The notes: generated from the sequence alone by a model not told the origin. DNA of 64,000 nucleotides from Pseudohoeflea sp964511625 (GCA_964511625.1 CAZEJG010000001.1:124001-188000), one strand, 5' to 3'; positions 43,948 through 56,101 are shown, numbered from the stretch's first letter. Program-made: numbers and translations.

Positions 43948-45393
43948 ATGGCTATCGAAAGCAACCGGCTGTTCAAGCCCGCCGCCATGTCTGCGGTGGA
44001 CCGTTCCGCGATCGACGGCGGGATCGATGGACCCGGCCTGATGGAGCGTGCCGGCGCGGCAGTCGCGGCGAGCGCGCTCGCCCGCTGGCCGGCGCTCAGA
44101 CGAGCGGTCGTGCTCTGCGGCCCCGGCAACAATGGCGGCGACGGTCATATCGTGGCCCGCCATCTCGGGGAGGCGGGGATAGACGTGGTTCGCCACGGCA
44201 TGACGCCGAAGCCGGGAACCGATGCGGCCTGGGCCTTCTCGACCTGTCCCGGTTCCATCGAGCCGCTTTCGGAATATCGGCCGCGCCCCGGCGATCTGGT
44301 GATCGACGCGCTCTTCGGCGCCGGCCTCGATCGCCCGGTCGACGACGATGTCGCCTTGCTGATCGAGAGGGTCGAAGAGGCCGGCGTTCCCGTTCTCGCC
44401 GTCGATCTGCCGTCGGGGCTGTCGGGCCGTACCGGACGCCCCACTGGCGCGAGCTTCAGGGCGCAGAAGACGGTCACCTTCGCGGCGCTGAAGATCGGCC
44501 ACGTGCTTCTGCCGGGCCGCGATCTCTGCGGGGAGATCGAGGTGGCCGATATCGGCATCCCCTCGCGACTCCTGACGTCCGATGATCCTGTCTTTCTCAA
44601 CGGACCCGATCTCTATGCCCACGCGGTGCCGCAGCTGTCAGCCGCCAGCCACAAATATGAGCGGGGCCATCTCGTCGTCTTTTCCGGACCGCTGATCACC
44701 TCCGGCGCGGCACGCATGTCGGCGCTCGCCGGCTTGAGATCGGGCGCGGGACTCGTGACCGTGGCCTCGCCGCCCGGCGCGGTGATGACCCAGGCCGCCT
44801 ATCTGACTGCGGTCATGCAACGATCGCTCGCTGATGCAGAGGCACTCGCCGACTGGCTTGAGGACGACCGCCTGGCCGCTTTCGTGCTCGGTCCTGGGTT
44901 CGGCGACCGGGACCGTGCGCGCAGCTACGCGAAACTGGTTCTTGAAGCGGGCAGGTCTCTGGTTCTCGATGCCGACGGGCTGACGGCCTTCGGCGAGACG
45001 ATCGGCGAACTGGCTGATGATAACGCGTCGCTCGTGCTCACACCGCACGAGGGTGAGTTCCGCCGCCTGTTTCCCGATATCTCCGGCGACGATGCGCTCT
45101 CCAAGGTCGACCGGGCCCGCGCGGCTGCGCAACGGGCCCGGGCCGTGGTCGTCTACAAGGGCGCCGATACGGTGATCGCCGCACCCGACGGCCGCGCGGT
45201 CATCGATTGCGACGGGCCGCCGAAGCTCGCCACCGCCGGGTCGGGCGACGTCCTGGCAGGCATGATCGGCGCCTATCTCGCCAACGGCGCGCCGGCCTTC
45301 GAGGCTGCCTGCGCTGGCGTCGCGCTTCACGGCGAAGCGGCCCAGCGGGCGCCGGATCACATGACCGCGGAAGACCTGATCGCCGCCATCTGA
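43948..45393 (+). CDS. nnr: Bifunctional NAD(P)H-hydrate repair enzyme (epimerase/dehydratase)
   Basis: This 481-residue fusion repairs hydrated NADH and NADPH. The N-terminal YjeF_N domain (epimerase) has GLMERAGAAVAAS and CGPGNNGGDGHIVARHL, with the acid in VIDALFGAGLDRPVD. The C-terminal carbohydrate-kinase-like domain (ADP-dependent dehydratase) has SGAARMSALAGLRSGAG, LTPHEGEFRRLFP and the TAGSGDVLAGMIGAYLANG ending. The start at 43948 has a weak ribosome site; an ATG at 43870 is open in frame, so the true start may be earlier. It is divergent from glnB. Confidence 0.93.
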   Translation: MAIESNRLFKPAAMSAVDRSAIDGGIDGPGLMERAGAAVAASALARWPALRRAVVLCGPGNNGGDGHIVARHLGEAGIDVVRHGMTPKPGTDAAWAFSTCPGSIEPLSEYRPRPGDLVIDALFGAGLDRPVDDDVALLIERVEEAGVPVLAVDLPSGLSGRTGRPTGASFRAQKTVTFAALKIGHVLLPGRDLCGEIEVADIGIPSRLLTSDDPVFLNGPDLYAHAVPQLSAASHKYERGHLVVFSGPLITSGAARMSALAGLRSGAGLVTVASPPGAVMTQAAYLTAVMQRSLADAEALADWLEDDRLAAFVLGPGFGDRDRARSYAKLVLEAGRSLVLDADGLTAFGETIGELADDNASLVLTPHEGEFRRLFPDISGDDALSKVDRARAAAQRARAVVVYKGADTVIAAPDGRAVIDCDGPPKLATAGSGDVLAGMIGAYLANGAPAFEAACAGVALHGEAAQRAPDHMTAEDLIAAI

Positions 45394-45397
45394 ATGG

Positions 45398-46234
45398 TCA
45401 GCCTCCGTTGGCGGTCTGGAAATAGGCCCGCGGCGGCTGGCCCAGCATGCGGCGAAACATGTGGGTGAAGGCGGGCACGCTGTCATAGCCGAGGTCGAGC
45501 GCCACGGTGGTGACCGGTTCTCCACCGCCCAGACGCGGCAGGGCTGCAAGCAGACAGGCCTGCTGCCGCCAGGTCGACAGTCCCAGCCCGGTCTCCTTCC
45601 GGAACACCCGCGTGAACGTCCGCCGGCTCATGCCGGATGCCGACGCCCAGTCGTCGATCTCCGCATGGGCGGACGGAGCGGTAACGAACTCCCGGCACAG
45701 CCGCGCCAGTTGCCGATGGGCGGGGAAGGGCAGGCCCAGCGGCCGTTCCGGCAGATGCGGAATTTCGTGCAGCAAGGCCCCGAAGATGTGTGTCGCACGC
45801 GGTCCCGTGTCTTCTTCGGACAACAACACCGCTTCGTCGATGAGGCTGCGCATGAGCGGCGTCAGTCCGGTGACGAGAAGGTGGTCCGGCAGATCGGGGA
45901 TGGCGTCGGGAAGCACATAGGCGGAACTCATCTCCACCTGTCCGATCATTTCGGTGGCATGCGGCATCGAAGGCGGAATCCACAAGGCATGATCCGGCGG
46001 CACCATCCAGCGACCGGCCCCGGTCGAGACCGTCACCGCCCCGGCGAAGACACAGAGCAACTGGCCGCGGCCGTGGCTGTGCTCGGCGACCCGATCACCG
46101 TTCGAATAGGCGTGTCGTGCCGCCACGACCGGCGCCCGCGAGGTCTCGACGGCCTCCATCGTCGCAGCCGAAAGGGCGACCAGATGGCTGTCGTGCTCGG
46201 GGTTTGAACCGCGAATGGGCGAGGGCGACGGCAT
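45398..46234 (-). CDS. AraC family transcriptional regulator
   Basis: This protein of about 278 residues has an N-terminal cupin-like sensory domain (EHSHGRGQLLCVFAGAVTVS, then DHALWIPPSMPHATEM) and a C-terminal AraC double helix-turn-helix (SGMSRRTFTRVFRKETGLGL and VALDLGYDSVPAFTHMFRRMLG). It is the YdeO/NimR-like type. The start is uncertain: ATG at 46234 or 46273. It is divergent from the Fsr-like pump gene and is the likely regulator of it. Confidence 0.85.
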   Translation of the reverse strand: MPSPSPIRGSNPEHDSHLVALSAATMEAVETSRAPVVAARHAYSNGDRVAEHSHGRGQLLCVFAGAVTVSTGAGRWMVPPDHALWIPPSMPHATEMIGQVEMSSAYVLPDAIPDLPDHLLVTGLTPLMRSLIDEAVLLSEEDTGPRATHIFGALLHEIPHLPERPLGLPFPAHRQLARLCREFVTAPSAHAEIDDWASASGMSRRTFTRVFRKETGLGLSTWRQQACLLAALPRLGGGEPVTTVALDLGYDSVPAFTHMFRRMLGQPPRAYFQTANGG

Positions 46235-46354
46235 GGTGTTTGGCCCGGATGAACAAGAAATCGACCGAAACACGAAAGCAGGTCGCGCGCAACCGGTGAT
46301 ATGGAAATCCCGTTACAGACCGGGCTCATGTCCGACCGCCAGAAAGAGTTCCCC

Positions 46355-47605
46355 ATGTCCGTTGTTTCGGAAGGCGCCGCCGCGTCATCGACCGCCTCCA
46401 CCGTCTCGGAGGTGTCTGCGCCACCCTCGGGTGCCTATGCCGCACCGGCCGCATTCAGCGTCGTCATGGCGCTCAGCCTATGCCATTTCCTCAATGACAC
46501 GATGCAGTCGATGATTTCGGCGATCTATCCGATGCTGAAGGAGAATTTTGCCCTCAGCTTCGCCCAGATCGGGTTGCTGACCTTCACTTTCCAGGTCACC
46601 GCTTCGCTGCTGCAGCCGCTGATCGGCGCCTATACCGACAAGCGTCCGCTCGGCTATTCGCTGCCGGTCGGCATGTCCTTCACCTTCGTCGGACTGCTGC
46701 TGCTGGCGTTCTCGGGCCACTACGGCCTGCTGCTCTTCGCCGCCGGGATGGTCGGTATCGGCTCGGCGGTCTTCCATCCGGAATCATCGCGCATCGCCCG
46801 GCTCGCCTCGGGTGGACGCCACGGCACCGCGCAGTCCGTGTTTCAGCTCGGCGGCAATTTCGGCACCGCAGGCGGTCCGCTGCTCGCCGCTTTCATCGTC
46901 ATCCCCGGCGGCCAGACGAGCGTCGCCTGGTTCTGCCTCGCGGCATTGACGGGCATTGCAATTCTGTCCTGGGTCAGCTGCTGGTACGGCAACTACCGCC
47001 GCGCCGCCGCCGGACGTCCCGCGCCCTCGACCGCGCTCGCCCACAGCCGCGGCCGCGTGATCTTCACGCTCGGCGTGCTCGCCATGCTGGTTTTCTCCAA
47101 GCACGTCTACATGGCGGCGTTCACCAGCTACTACACCTTCTACACGATCGCCCGTTTCGGCCTCGACGTACAGCAGGCGCAGATCCTGCTCTTCGTCTTC
47201 CTCGGCGCGGCCGCGGCCGGCACCTTTGCCGGCGGCCCGATCGGCGACCGCATCGGCACCCGCACCGTCATCTGGGTGTCGATCCTCGGTATCCTGCCGT
47301 TCTCCCTGATGCTGCCCTATGCGAACTTCGAGTGGACCATCGTGCTCACCACCATCATCGGCTTCGTGCTGGCCTCGGCCTTTCCGGCCATTGTCGTCTT
47401 CGCGCAGGAAATGGTCCCGGGGCGGGTGGGCCTTGTCGCCGGCATCTTCTTCGGCTTCGCCTTCGGCCTCGGGGGCATCGGGGCCGCGGTTCTCGGTGAG
47501 ATCGCCGACGCGCGCGGCATCGAATATGTCTACTGGCTCTGCTCCTTCCTGCCGTTTCTCGGCCTGCTGACCGTGTTCCTTCCGAAGCTCACAAGGAGCC
47601 GCTGA
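46355..47605 (+). CDS. MFS transporter, fosmidomycin-resistance (Fsr)-like
   Basis: This 416-residue transporter has about twelve membrane segments and MFS motif A (GAYTDKRPLG). It matches the Fsr family pattern that I recall: LSLCHFLNDTMQSMISAIYPMLK, VFHPESSRIARLASGGRHGTAQS and FSLMLPYANFEW. Fsr exports fosmidomycin and similar phosphonates in E. coli; whether this one does so is inference. It lies divergent from an AraC gene, so induction by a substrate is likely. I start it at 46355, but 46328 is also possible. Confidence 0.87.
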   Translation: MSVVSEGAAASSTASTVSEVSAPPSGAYAAPAAFSVVMALSLCHFLNDTMQSMISAIYPMLKENFALSFAQIGLLTFTFQVTASLLQPLIGAYTDKRPLGYSLPVGMSFTFVGLLLLAFSGHYGLLLFAAGMVGIGSAVFHPESSRIARLASGGRHGTAQSVFQLGGNFGTAGGPLLAAFIVIPGGQTSVAWFCLAALTGIAILSWVSCWYGNYRRAAAGRPAPSTALAHSRGRVIFTLGVLAMLVFSKHVYMAAFTSYYTFYTIARFGLDVQQAQILLFVFLGAAAAGTFAGGPIGDRIGTRTVIWVSILGILPFSLMLPYANFEWTIVLTTIIGFVLASAFPAIVVFAQEMVPGRVGLVAGIFFGFAFGLGGIGAAVLGEIADARGIEYVYWLCSFLPFLGLLTVFLPKLTRSR

Positions 47606-47703
47606 CGGGCTTGCCACGCCCTGATCGGCAACCATATGCGGCGGAGAGACCGCGCCGGCTCTCGCTTGCGCGGCGGAAGCGAAATACGGAAGGAACAGAC
47701 GCG

Positions 47704-48501
47704 ATGAAGATCGATCTCAGCGGCAAGAAGGCCATCGTCACCGGCTCCACCAAAGGCATCGGCCTGGCGACGGCCAAGGGACTTGCGCAAGCGGGCGCGA
47801 GCGTCGTCGTCAACGGTCGCAAACAGGAGGATGTAGAGACGGCGATTGGCGAGGTCCGCAAGGCGGTTCCGGACGCCGATGTCGGCGGCACGGCCGCCGA
47901 TCTCGGCACCGCGGAAGGCTGCAAGGTGCTGACAGACGCGCACCCGACCTGCGACATTCTCGTCAACAATGTCGGCATTTTCGGCCCCCAGGATTTCTTC
48001 GAGACGCCGGACGAGGACTGGAATCGCTTCTTCGACATCAACGTGATGTCAGGCGTGCGCCTGTCGCGCGCCTATCTGCCGGGAATGGAGAAGAACGGCT
48101 GGGGCAGGGTGGTCTTCCTGTCGTCGGAATCGGCCATCAACATCCCCGCCGACATGATCCACTACGGCTTCACCAAGACCGCCGTTCTCTCCATCGCGCG
48201 CGGGCTCGCCAAGCGGATGGCCGGCACCGGCGTAACCGTCAACTCGGTTCTGCCGGGACCGACGATGTCTGAGGGCGTGTCGGAGATGCTGCGCGAGGAC
48301 GCCGAAAAGGCCGGCAAGTCCATCGAACAGGCTGGCGTCGATTTCGTCATGTCGAACCGGCCGTCCTCGATCATCGAGCGCCCGGCCTCCGTCGAGGAGG
48401 TGGCGAACATGATCGTCTATGCCTGCTCCAAACAGGCATCGGCGACCACCGGCGGCGCGTTGCGCGTCGATGGCGGCGTGGTCGACAGCATCTGCCCGTA
48501 A
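47704..48501 (+). CDS. SDR family oxidoreductase
   Basis: This 265-residue classical SDR has TGSTKGIGLATAKGLA, NNVGIFG, the catalytic SSES serine and YGFTK (tyrosine-lysine), and a C-terminal ATTGGALRVDGGVV ending. It resembles FabG-like and glucose-dehydrogenase-like reductases. The ATG has GAAGGAA upstream. It follows the MFS gene by about 100 bases and may be on the same transcript. Confidence 0.88.
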   Translation: MKIDLSGKKAIVTGSTKGIGLATAKGLAQAGASVVVNGRKQEDVETAIGEVRKAVPDADVGGTAADLGTAEGCKVLTDAHPTCDILVNNVGIFGPQDFFETPDEDWNRFFDINVMSGVRLSRAYLPGMEKNGWGRVVFLSSESAINIPADMIHYGFTKTAVLSIARGLAKRMAGTGVTVNSVLPGPTMSEGVSEMLREDAEKAGKSIEQAGVDFVMSNRPSSIIERPASVEEVANMIVYACSKQASATTGGALRVDGGVVDSICP

Positions 48502-48514
48502 TCGGGGACGGTTG

Positions 48515-49315
48515 TCAGCCGACCTTTTTCTGCAACGTCTTCGCGCCCTCGGGCGCGTTGACCTTGCCGCCGGTAATGAAGAAGGCAAAGACGTCGCGGG
48601 GCTTCTTGTCGACCTTTCGACCTTCCGCGATCAGCGGCAGATCATCAGGTGCGCCGCCGGCCGCATAGGTCTCGAAGCGTTTCGCCCAGGCGTCGATATC
48701 CTTTTTCGGATAACAGGTGGGCGTCTCGTCGGTGCCTTGCTGCAGCCGGGCATAGACGAAGTCGGCCGTCACGTCGGCGAACATCGGATACTCCGCGTGA
48801 TCGGCAACGACTGCCGCGACATTGTACTTCGCGATGAGCTCGATGAATTCGGGCGTGCAGAAACTGTCGTGTCGCGGCTCGACCACGTGCTGAAGCGGCA
48901 GCCCGTCCTGTTCTTTCGGCAGGAGCTGGAGAAAACCCTCGAAATCCTCGGGCTCGAACTTCTTGGTGCCCATGAACTGCCAGAGGATCGGCCCCAACCG
49001 GTCGCCCAGTTCGCTGATGCCCTGCGTAAGGAATTTCTCGATAGACGGCCCGCCCTCGGCCAGCACCTTGCGGTTGGTGCAGTAGCGACTGGCCTTCAAT
49101 GAAAAGACGAAGCCCTCCGGCGTTTCCTCGCGCCACTTGGCAAAGGTCGCGGGCTTCTGGCTGCCGTAATAGGTGCCGTTCACCTCGATGGCCCGGAGTT
49201 CCCGGCTCGCATATTCGAGCTGCCGTTTCTTGGCCAGCTTTTCGGGATAGAACTGCCCGTTCTCCCAGGGCTCGAAGGTCCAGCCGCCGATACCGGTGCG
49301 GATTGTGCCGCTCAT
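48515..49315 (-). CDS. DUF72 family protein
   Basis: This 266-residue TIM-barrel protein has the DUF72 start IRTGIGGWTFEPWENGQFYP, then the EVNGTYYGSQKPATFAKWREETPEGFVFSLKAS segment and a late RHDSFCTPEFIELIAKY. The family is related to sugar isomerases and TIM-barrel nucleases in fold but its function is not known. It converges with the SDR gene (13 bases apart). Confidence 0.9.
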   Translation of the reverse strand: MSGTIRTGIGGWTFEPWENGQFYPEKLAKKRQLEYASRELRAIEVNGTYYGSQKPATFAKWREETPEGFVFSLKASRYCTNRKVLAEGGPSIEKFLTQGISELGDRLGPILWQFMGTKKFEPEDFEGFLQLLPKEQDGLPLQHVVEPRHDSFCTPEFIELIAKYNVAAVVADHAEYPMFADVTADFVYARLQQGTDETPTCYPKKDIDAWAKRFETYAAGGAPDDLPLIAEGRKVDKKPRDVFAFFITGGKVNAPEGAKTLQKKVG

Positions 49316-49341
49316 CGTAGTGAAATCCTTCCTGAAGCCGT

Positions 49342-49821
49342 CTAATGCGAAATCGTCTTCACCATGTCCACGATGGTGAATTGCGGTCGCCGCGGATTGG
49401 GACGTCGCCCAGTCTCGCGATATCCAACGCGCGTGTAAATTTCGATATTCCTATGCATCAGGGCGTTGGTATAGAGCCTGATCTGCGGCTTGTTCTTCTC
49501 TGCGGCTCGGTTTTCCAGCCATTTCAACATGGCGCGACCGATACCTTTCGACTGCGCTGAGGTTGCAACGGCAATACTGAAGAGCTCCAGATATCCATCG
49601 TGCTCTTCAACCACCATAAGGCCGACATCCTCGCCACTGTGCTGAAAAATGAAGACCTCGCTCGCGTCGATGCGCGGTCCATAGTCCTCATCCACCGGAA
49701 CGGGAGGATAGCCAAGGACCGGCAGATAAATGGCATAGGCTTCGGTGGTCACGGTGCGAATCCAGTCCAGATCGCGGGCTTTCGCCTGACGAACATCGAG
49801 AATGTGGTCGCCCTCTGCCAT
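49342..49821 (-). CDS. GNAT family N-acetyltransferase
   Basis: This 159-residue protein is a single GNAT domain. The acetyl-CoA pyrophosphate loop appears in VATSAQSKGIGRAMLKWLE (Q/RxxGxG/A motif), and the C-terminal strand reads IYTRVGYRETGRR. The acceptor is unknown; it may acetylate an amine or a protein. It lies two bases downstream of the uvrA stop on the same strand and could be co-transcribed. Confidence 0.9.
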   Translation of the reverse strand: MAEGDHILDVRQAKARDLDWIRTVTTEAYAIYLPVLGYPPVPVDEDYGPRIDASEVFIFQHSGEDVGLMVVEEHDGYLELFSIAVATSAQSKGIGRAMLKWLENRAAEKNKPQIRLYTNALMHRNIEIYTRVGYRETGRRPNPRRPQFTIVDMVKTISH

Positions 49822-49823
49822 TT

Positions 49824-52748
<2,925 letters not shown>

Positions 52749-52899
52749 GAAGTCGCTCGCAGGCGTTGGGTCTGTATCGGGAATGTCGGAAGGTGCAGCT
52801 CGATGCTGCCCAATAGATAAGAGGTTTTGTGCCGATGTCGAGGCGGCTGCCTCATATCACGGTGATGATTCGGTTTTTGTCAGCATAGAACAGCGCTTG

Positions 52900-52914
52900 G
52901 AACAAATAAAGAAC
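52900..52914. promoter_or_regulatory. LexA SOS box upstream of uvrA and the PAP2 gene
   Basis: GAACAAATAAAGAAC is a perfect match to the alphaproteobacterial LexA motif GAAC-N7-GAAC (GTTC-N7-GTTC on the other strand). It lies between uvrA (start 52748, minus) and the PAP2 gene (start 53022, plus), 152 and 108 bases from each start. A nearby GAAC at 52889 makes an imperfect second box with an 8-base spacer. LexA repression of uvrA is known in this class. Confidence 0.8.
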
Positions 52915-53021
52915 GAAGCCGGAGGCGAAGCGGAGACAACCAGCTCCGATGGAACGAAACCGGCTAAGCGTTGTTTGGGTTGTAACGACCGCCCGGGAAG
53001 GGCAGGAGGGCTCGAAGACGC

Positions 53022-53753
53022 ATGGCAAACGAGGCGACGGAAGTCCGGTACGAGGCCGGAGAGGGCAATGTGCTCAGCGCTGCCGAAAGGCGCGTGGCCG
53101 CATTGACCCTGTTGTGCCTGTCCGGCTTCGTGCTTGTTGCCATCCTCGTGTCGCTGGGGCTCGGCGATGACATCGACCGACATCTTCTTCTCGAATTCCG
53201 GCCGGGCGGGGTGGGCAGCCAGGCCTTTGGCCCGGAATGGTTTCGCGAGGCGGCAGCCGAGTTCACGGCGCTGGGCGGATATACGATCCTCTCCACGGTG
53301 GTCTTTCTCGTTTCCGTAACGCTGCTGACCTTCGGCAAGCGCACGGCGGTTGTCTTTCTGTTGGCCTCTGTCGTCAGCGGCAGCATCGTGTCGTCGCTCG
53401 CCAAACTCGTCTTCGAGCGGGCGCGCCCCGGTATCGTCGATCACCTCGACATCACTTTCACCTCGTCCTTTCCGAGCGCCCACGCGATGGTCAGCGCCTT
53501 CACATGGTTGACGCTGGCAGCGATCGCCGGACGCTTCATCGAAAATGCGGCGACACGTGTCGCGCTCTTCACGAGCGCCATTTCGCTGTCGCTGCTGATC
53601 GGGATTTCTCGCGTCTATCTCGGCGTGCACTGGCCGAGCGACGTCCTCGCCGGCTGGCTGTTCGGCGGCGGCTGGGCGGGCCTGTGCTGGCTGATCGCCA
53701 ACCGCATCGCACGCGCAACGCATCAGAAACAGGAACTGGGAGAGAGCCAATGA
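53022..53753 (+). CDS. PAP2-family phosphatase
   Basis: This 243-residue membrane protein has about six transmembrane segments and the complete PAP2 phosphatase motifs: KLVFERARP (P-loop lysine and arginine), PSAHA (histidine), and SRVYLGVHWPSDVLAG (histidine-aspartate). It probably dephosphorylates lipid phosphates (phosphatidic acid or undecaprenyl diphosphate) at the periplasmic face. The ATG at 53022 has AGGAGG upstream. The SOS box lies 108 bases upstream. Its stop overlaps the next start as ATGA. Confidence 0.9.
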   Translation: MANEATEVRYEAGEGNVLSAAERRVAALTLLCLSGFVLVAILVSLGLGDDIDRHLLLEFRPGGVGSQAFGPEWFREAAAEFTALGGYTILSTVVFLVSVTLLTFGKRTAVVFLLASVVSGSIVSSLAKLVFERARPGIVDHLDITFTSSFPSAHAMVSAFTWLTLAAIAGRFIENAATRVALFTSAISLSLLIGISRVYLGVHWPSDVLAGWLFGGGWAGLCWLIANRIARATHQKQELGESQ

Positions 53754-54589
53754 GCCTAACAAGCGCGGGCAGCAAGGCCCTCGACATGTCGTCCGAACAA
53801 CTCGTCTGGATGGCGCGCGGCGGCTACGCCTCGCGCGGTGTCGTCTATCTCATCATCGGCCTCTTCGCGATGCTCGCGGCTATCGGTTCGGGCGAGGCCC
53901 AAGGTTCCAAGGGAGCGCTTGAAAAGCTCATGTCGCAACCCGCCGGTGCCATCCTCATCGCCGCCATGATTATCGGCCTCATCGGCTATGTGGTCTGGCG
54001 TCTGATCCAGGCCATCGGCGACGCCGACCGGCACGGCACTGACATCAAGGGCCTCGCCATTCGCGGCGGCCTTCTGGTCAGCGCGTTGACATACACGGCG
54101 CTCGCCATCTTCGCCGCCACACAACTCGGCATCGTTACCGGCTCGAGCGACAGCGGCTCGGGTGGGGGCGGCGGCTTCGCCCAGACAGTGGCCGGCTTCA
54201 TCGGCTCGCAATGGGTGGCAACCGGTCTGTCGATCATCTTTGTCGGCGTCGGGATCGCCCACTGGTACAAGGCGCTCACCGGCAAGTTCAAGGACCACTT
54301 CGCGGCTTCTGAGGACAAGATGAAGATCATTGCGCCCATCTCGGCCATCGGCCTCTGCGCGCGCGGGACCGTCTTCTTCATCCTTGCCTTCATGCTCTTC
54401 TATCGCGGCCTGACCGCCGGCGAGGAAGGCGGATCCACGCCGGGCATGAAGGACGCGCTCAAGTTCATCCAGAACCTGCCGATGGGCGACGTGCTGCTCG
54501 GCGTGATGTCAATCGGCATCGCCCTGTTCGCCCTCTATTCCTTCTGCGAGGCGGTGTGGCGCAAGGTCGACGTGGAGGAGGGCACCTGA
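53750..54589 (+). CDS. DUF1206 membrane protein
   Basis: This 279-residue inner-membrane protein has three copies of a DUF1206 module, each with two transmembrane segments. Module starts are visible as ARGGYASRGVVYLIIGLFAM (about 22-41), IRGGLLVSALTYTALAIFAA (about 101-120) and CARGTVFFILAFMLFYRGLT (near 200). Function is unknown. It is translationally coupled to the PAP2 gene and followed by ssb. Confidence 0.88.
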   Translation: MSLTSAGSKALDMSSEQLVWMARGGYASRGVVYLIIGLFAMLAAIGSGEAQGSKGALEKLMSQPAGAILIAAMIIGLIGYVVWRLIQAIGDADRHGTDIKGLAIRGGLLVSALTYTALAIFAATQLGIVTGSSDSGSGGGGGFAQTVAGFIGSQWVATGLSIIFVGVGIAHWYKALTGKFKDHFAASEDKMKIIAPISAIGLCARGTVFFILAFMLFYRGLTAGEEGGSTPGMKDALKFIQNLPMGDVLLGVMSIGIALFALYSFCEAVWRKVDVEEGT

Positions 54590-54642
54590 GCGGTGCCGCC
54601 CCATGCTCCCGGCCCGTGGGTCTTGATATTCCGGATAGAATG

Positions 54643-54657
54643 GAACATAGATAGAAC
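54643..54657. promoter_or_regulatory. LexA SOS box upstream of ssb
   Basis: GAACATAGATAGAAC is a perfect GAAC-N7-GAAC match. It is 140 bases before the ssb ATG at 54798, in the gap after the DUF1206 gene. ssb is a common SOS target in alphaproteobacteria, so regulation by LexA is likely. Confidence 0.8.
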
Positions 54658-54797
54658 AAAAGCCGCCGCGGGCGAAATCCAATTCGCTTGTGGATAGTCG
54701 TGCGGTGGGGAGCCATTGCCGCACCGCTCGTCTATGCTGGCGCAAAATCAGCGGAGGGCGCTCTCTCCGCCAAACACGTATATCTGGAGTTCACGTC

Positions 54798-55316
54798 ATG
54801 GCAGGCAGCGTCAACAAGGTCATTCTGGTCGGCAATCTCGGCGCGGATCCTGAAATCCGCCGCACGCAGGACGGCCGGCCCATCGCCAACCTCTCGGTCG
54901 CCACGTCGGAAAGCTGGCGCGACCGCAACAGCGGCGAACGCCGCGAGAAGACCGAATGGCACCGCGTGGTGATCTTCAACGAAGGTCTCTGCAAGGTGGT
55001 GGAGAACTACCTGCGCAAGGGCTCGAAGGTCTATATCGAGGGGCAGTTGCAGACCCGCAAATGGCAGGACCAGAACGGCCAGGACAAATATTCGACCGAG
55101 GTGGTGCTGCAGGGCTTCAACTCGACGCTGACCATGCTCGACGGTCGCGGCGAGGGTGAAGGCGGTGGCGGCAGCTCCCGTGGCGGCATGGGCGGCGGTG
55201 GCGGCGGCTACGATGACCGCGGCGGCTATGACGATCGTGGCGGTTCGGGCGGCGGCCAGTCCTCCGGTGGTGGCGGCGGTTTCTCGCGTGACCTCGACGA
55301 CGACATTCCGTTCTGA
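54798..55316 (+). CDS. ssb: Single-stranded DNA-binding protein
   Basis: This 172-residue protein has an N-terminal OB-fold (MAGSVNKVILVGNLG, then RKTEWHRVVIFNE-like core and YIEGQLQTRKWQDQNGQDKYSTEV), a glycine-rich linker with GGYDDRGG repeats, and the conserved acidic tip DDDIPF that binds repair partners. I start it at the ATG at 54798; the frame is open further upstream without a good ribosome site. It protects ssDNA in replication and repair. A SOS box is present upstream. Confidence 0.97.
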   Translation: MAGSVNKVILVGNLGADPEIRRTQDGRPIANLSVATSESWRDRNSGERREKTEWHRVVIFNEGLCKVVENYLRKGSKVYIEGQLQTRKWQDQNGQDKYSTEVVLQGFNSTLTMLDGRGEGEGGGGSSRGGMGGGGGGYDDRGGYDDRGGSGGGQSSGGGGGFSRDLDDDIPF

Positions 55317-55352
55317 GGCGATCCCGCCTGAACGGTTGGGAGATCACATCAG

Positions 55353-55685
55353 GTGAATGAACCCGACAAAGATCAGGACAAGGATCAGACGGACTCCGTT
55401 CCGGCACCGGCCGCCGGAGCGGAAGGCCCGTCCGCACCCAATCCGCCGGTCCGCGGAGCGCCGCAATGGCGCATCATGCTCGCCCATGTGATGGACTTCT
55501 TCACCACCTTCTTCGGCTTTGGTTTCCTGCTCGCCGCGCTGACGGGCGGCATAAACGAGGGCGGATTCAAGCTGGAAGGCGTTCCCGCCTTTCTCTGCTT
55601 TGGCCTGATTGCCGCCTATTTCTGGATTGGGACCAACTATCTCGGCGGCACCATCTGGCAGCGGATCCTGCGCACCCGGCGCTGA
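55353..55685 (+). CDS. Small RDD-like membrane protein
   Basis: This 110-residue protein starts at a GTG (55353). It has a polar, proline-rich N-terminus (about 1-35) and two membrane segments (about 45-65 and 75-95), with the pattern IMLAHVMDFFTTFFGFGFLLAAL that resembles an RDD domain. The C-terminus is basic (RILRTRR). The function is unknown. It follows ssb by 36 bases and may be on the same transcript. Confidence 0.75.
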   Translation: MNEPDKDQDKDQTDSVPAPAAGAEGPSAPNPPVRGAPQWRIMLAHVMDFFTTFFGFGFLLAALTGGINEGGFKLEGVPAFLCFGLIAAYFWIGTNYLGGTIWQRILRTRR

Positions 55686-55788
55686 TGGCCCAGCAGATCT
55701 CCAATATCGCTGTGGTCTGTGAGCCTCCCGGACACTGGCCAGGTTGAGGATATGTCTGCGATACTGATGCGTCCCGGATCGCCCAAAC

Positions 55789-56091
55789 TCACGCGAGCAT
55801 CAACTCGGCCAGGACCCGGTCACCCGCAGTGATGCTTTCCGCCTTGCGGACCGCGGCCTTGACCGGCAAGAAATAGCAGCCCGATTTGCTGTCGGGAAAC
55901 AGTGACGTTCGCCAGCGTGTATCGCCGATGCCTGCGCCGACCCGGACCGAGCCGAAGCCGTTGCTCCTGCCAGCGAAGAACCGGATCTGCTGTGAAATCT
56001 CTTTCGGCACGGTGACGAAGTACCAAGCGCCCTTCTCACCCGGGTAAAGCCAGAGCTCTGCGTCGAAACTGAAATGTTGTACCGGCTCCAT
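55789..56091 (-). CDS. DUF1905 domain protein
   Basis: This 100-residue protein has the DUF1905 pattern: FSFDAELWLYPGEKGAWYFVTVPKE, then GFGSVRVGAGIGDTRWRTSLFPD and YFLPVKAAVRKAE. Members are small beta-barrel proteins of unknown function, often next to YdeI/OmpD-like genes. It is the gene downstream of marC with a 10-base gap and is probably co-transcribed. Confidence 0.85.
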   Translation of the reverse strand: MEPVQHFSFDAELWLYPGEKGAWYFVTVPKEISQQIRFFAGRSNGFGSVRVGAGIGDTRWRTSLFPDSKSGCYFLPVKAAVRKAESITAGDRVLAELMLA

Positions 56092-56101
56092 GAGCGCTGC
56101 C

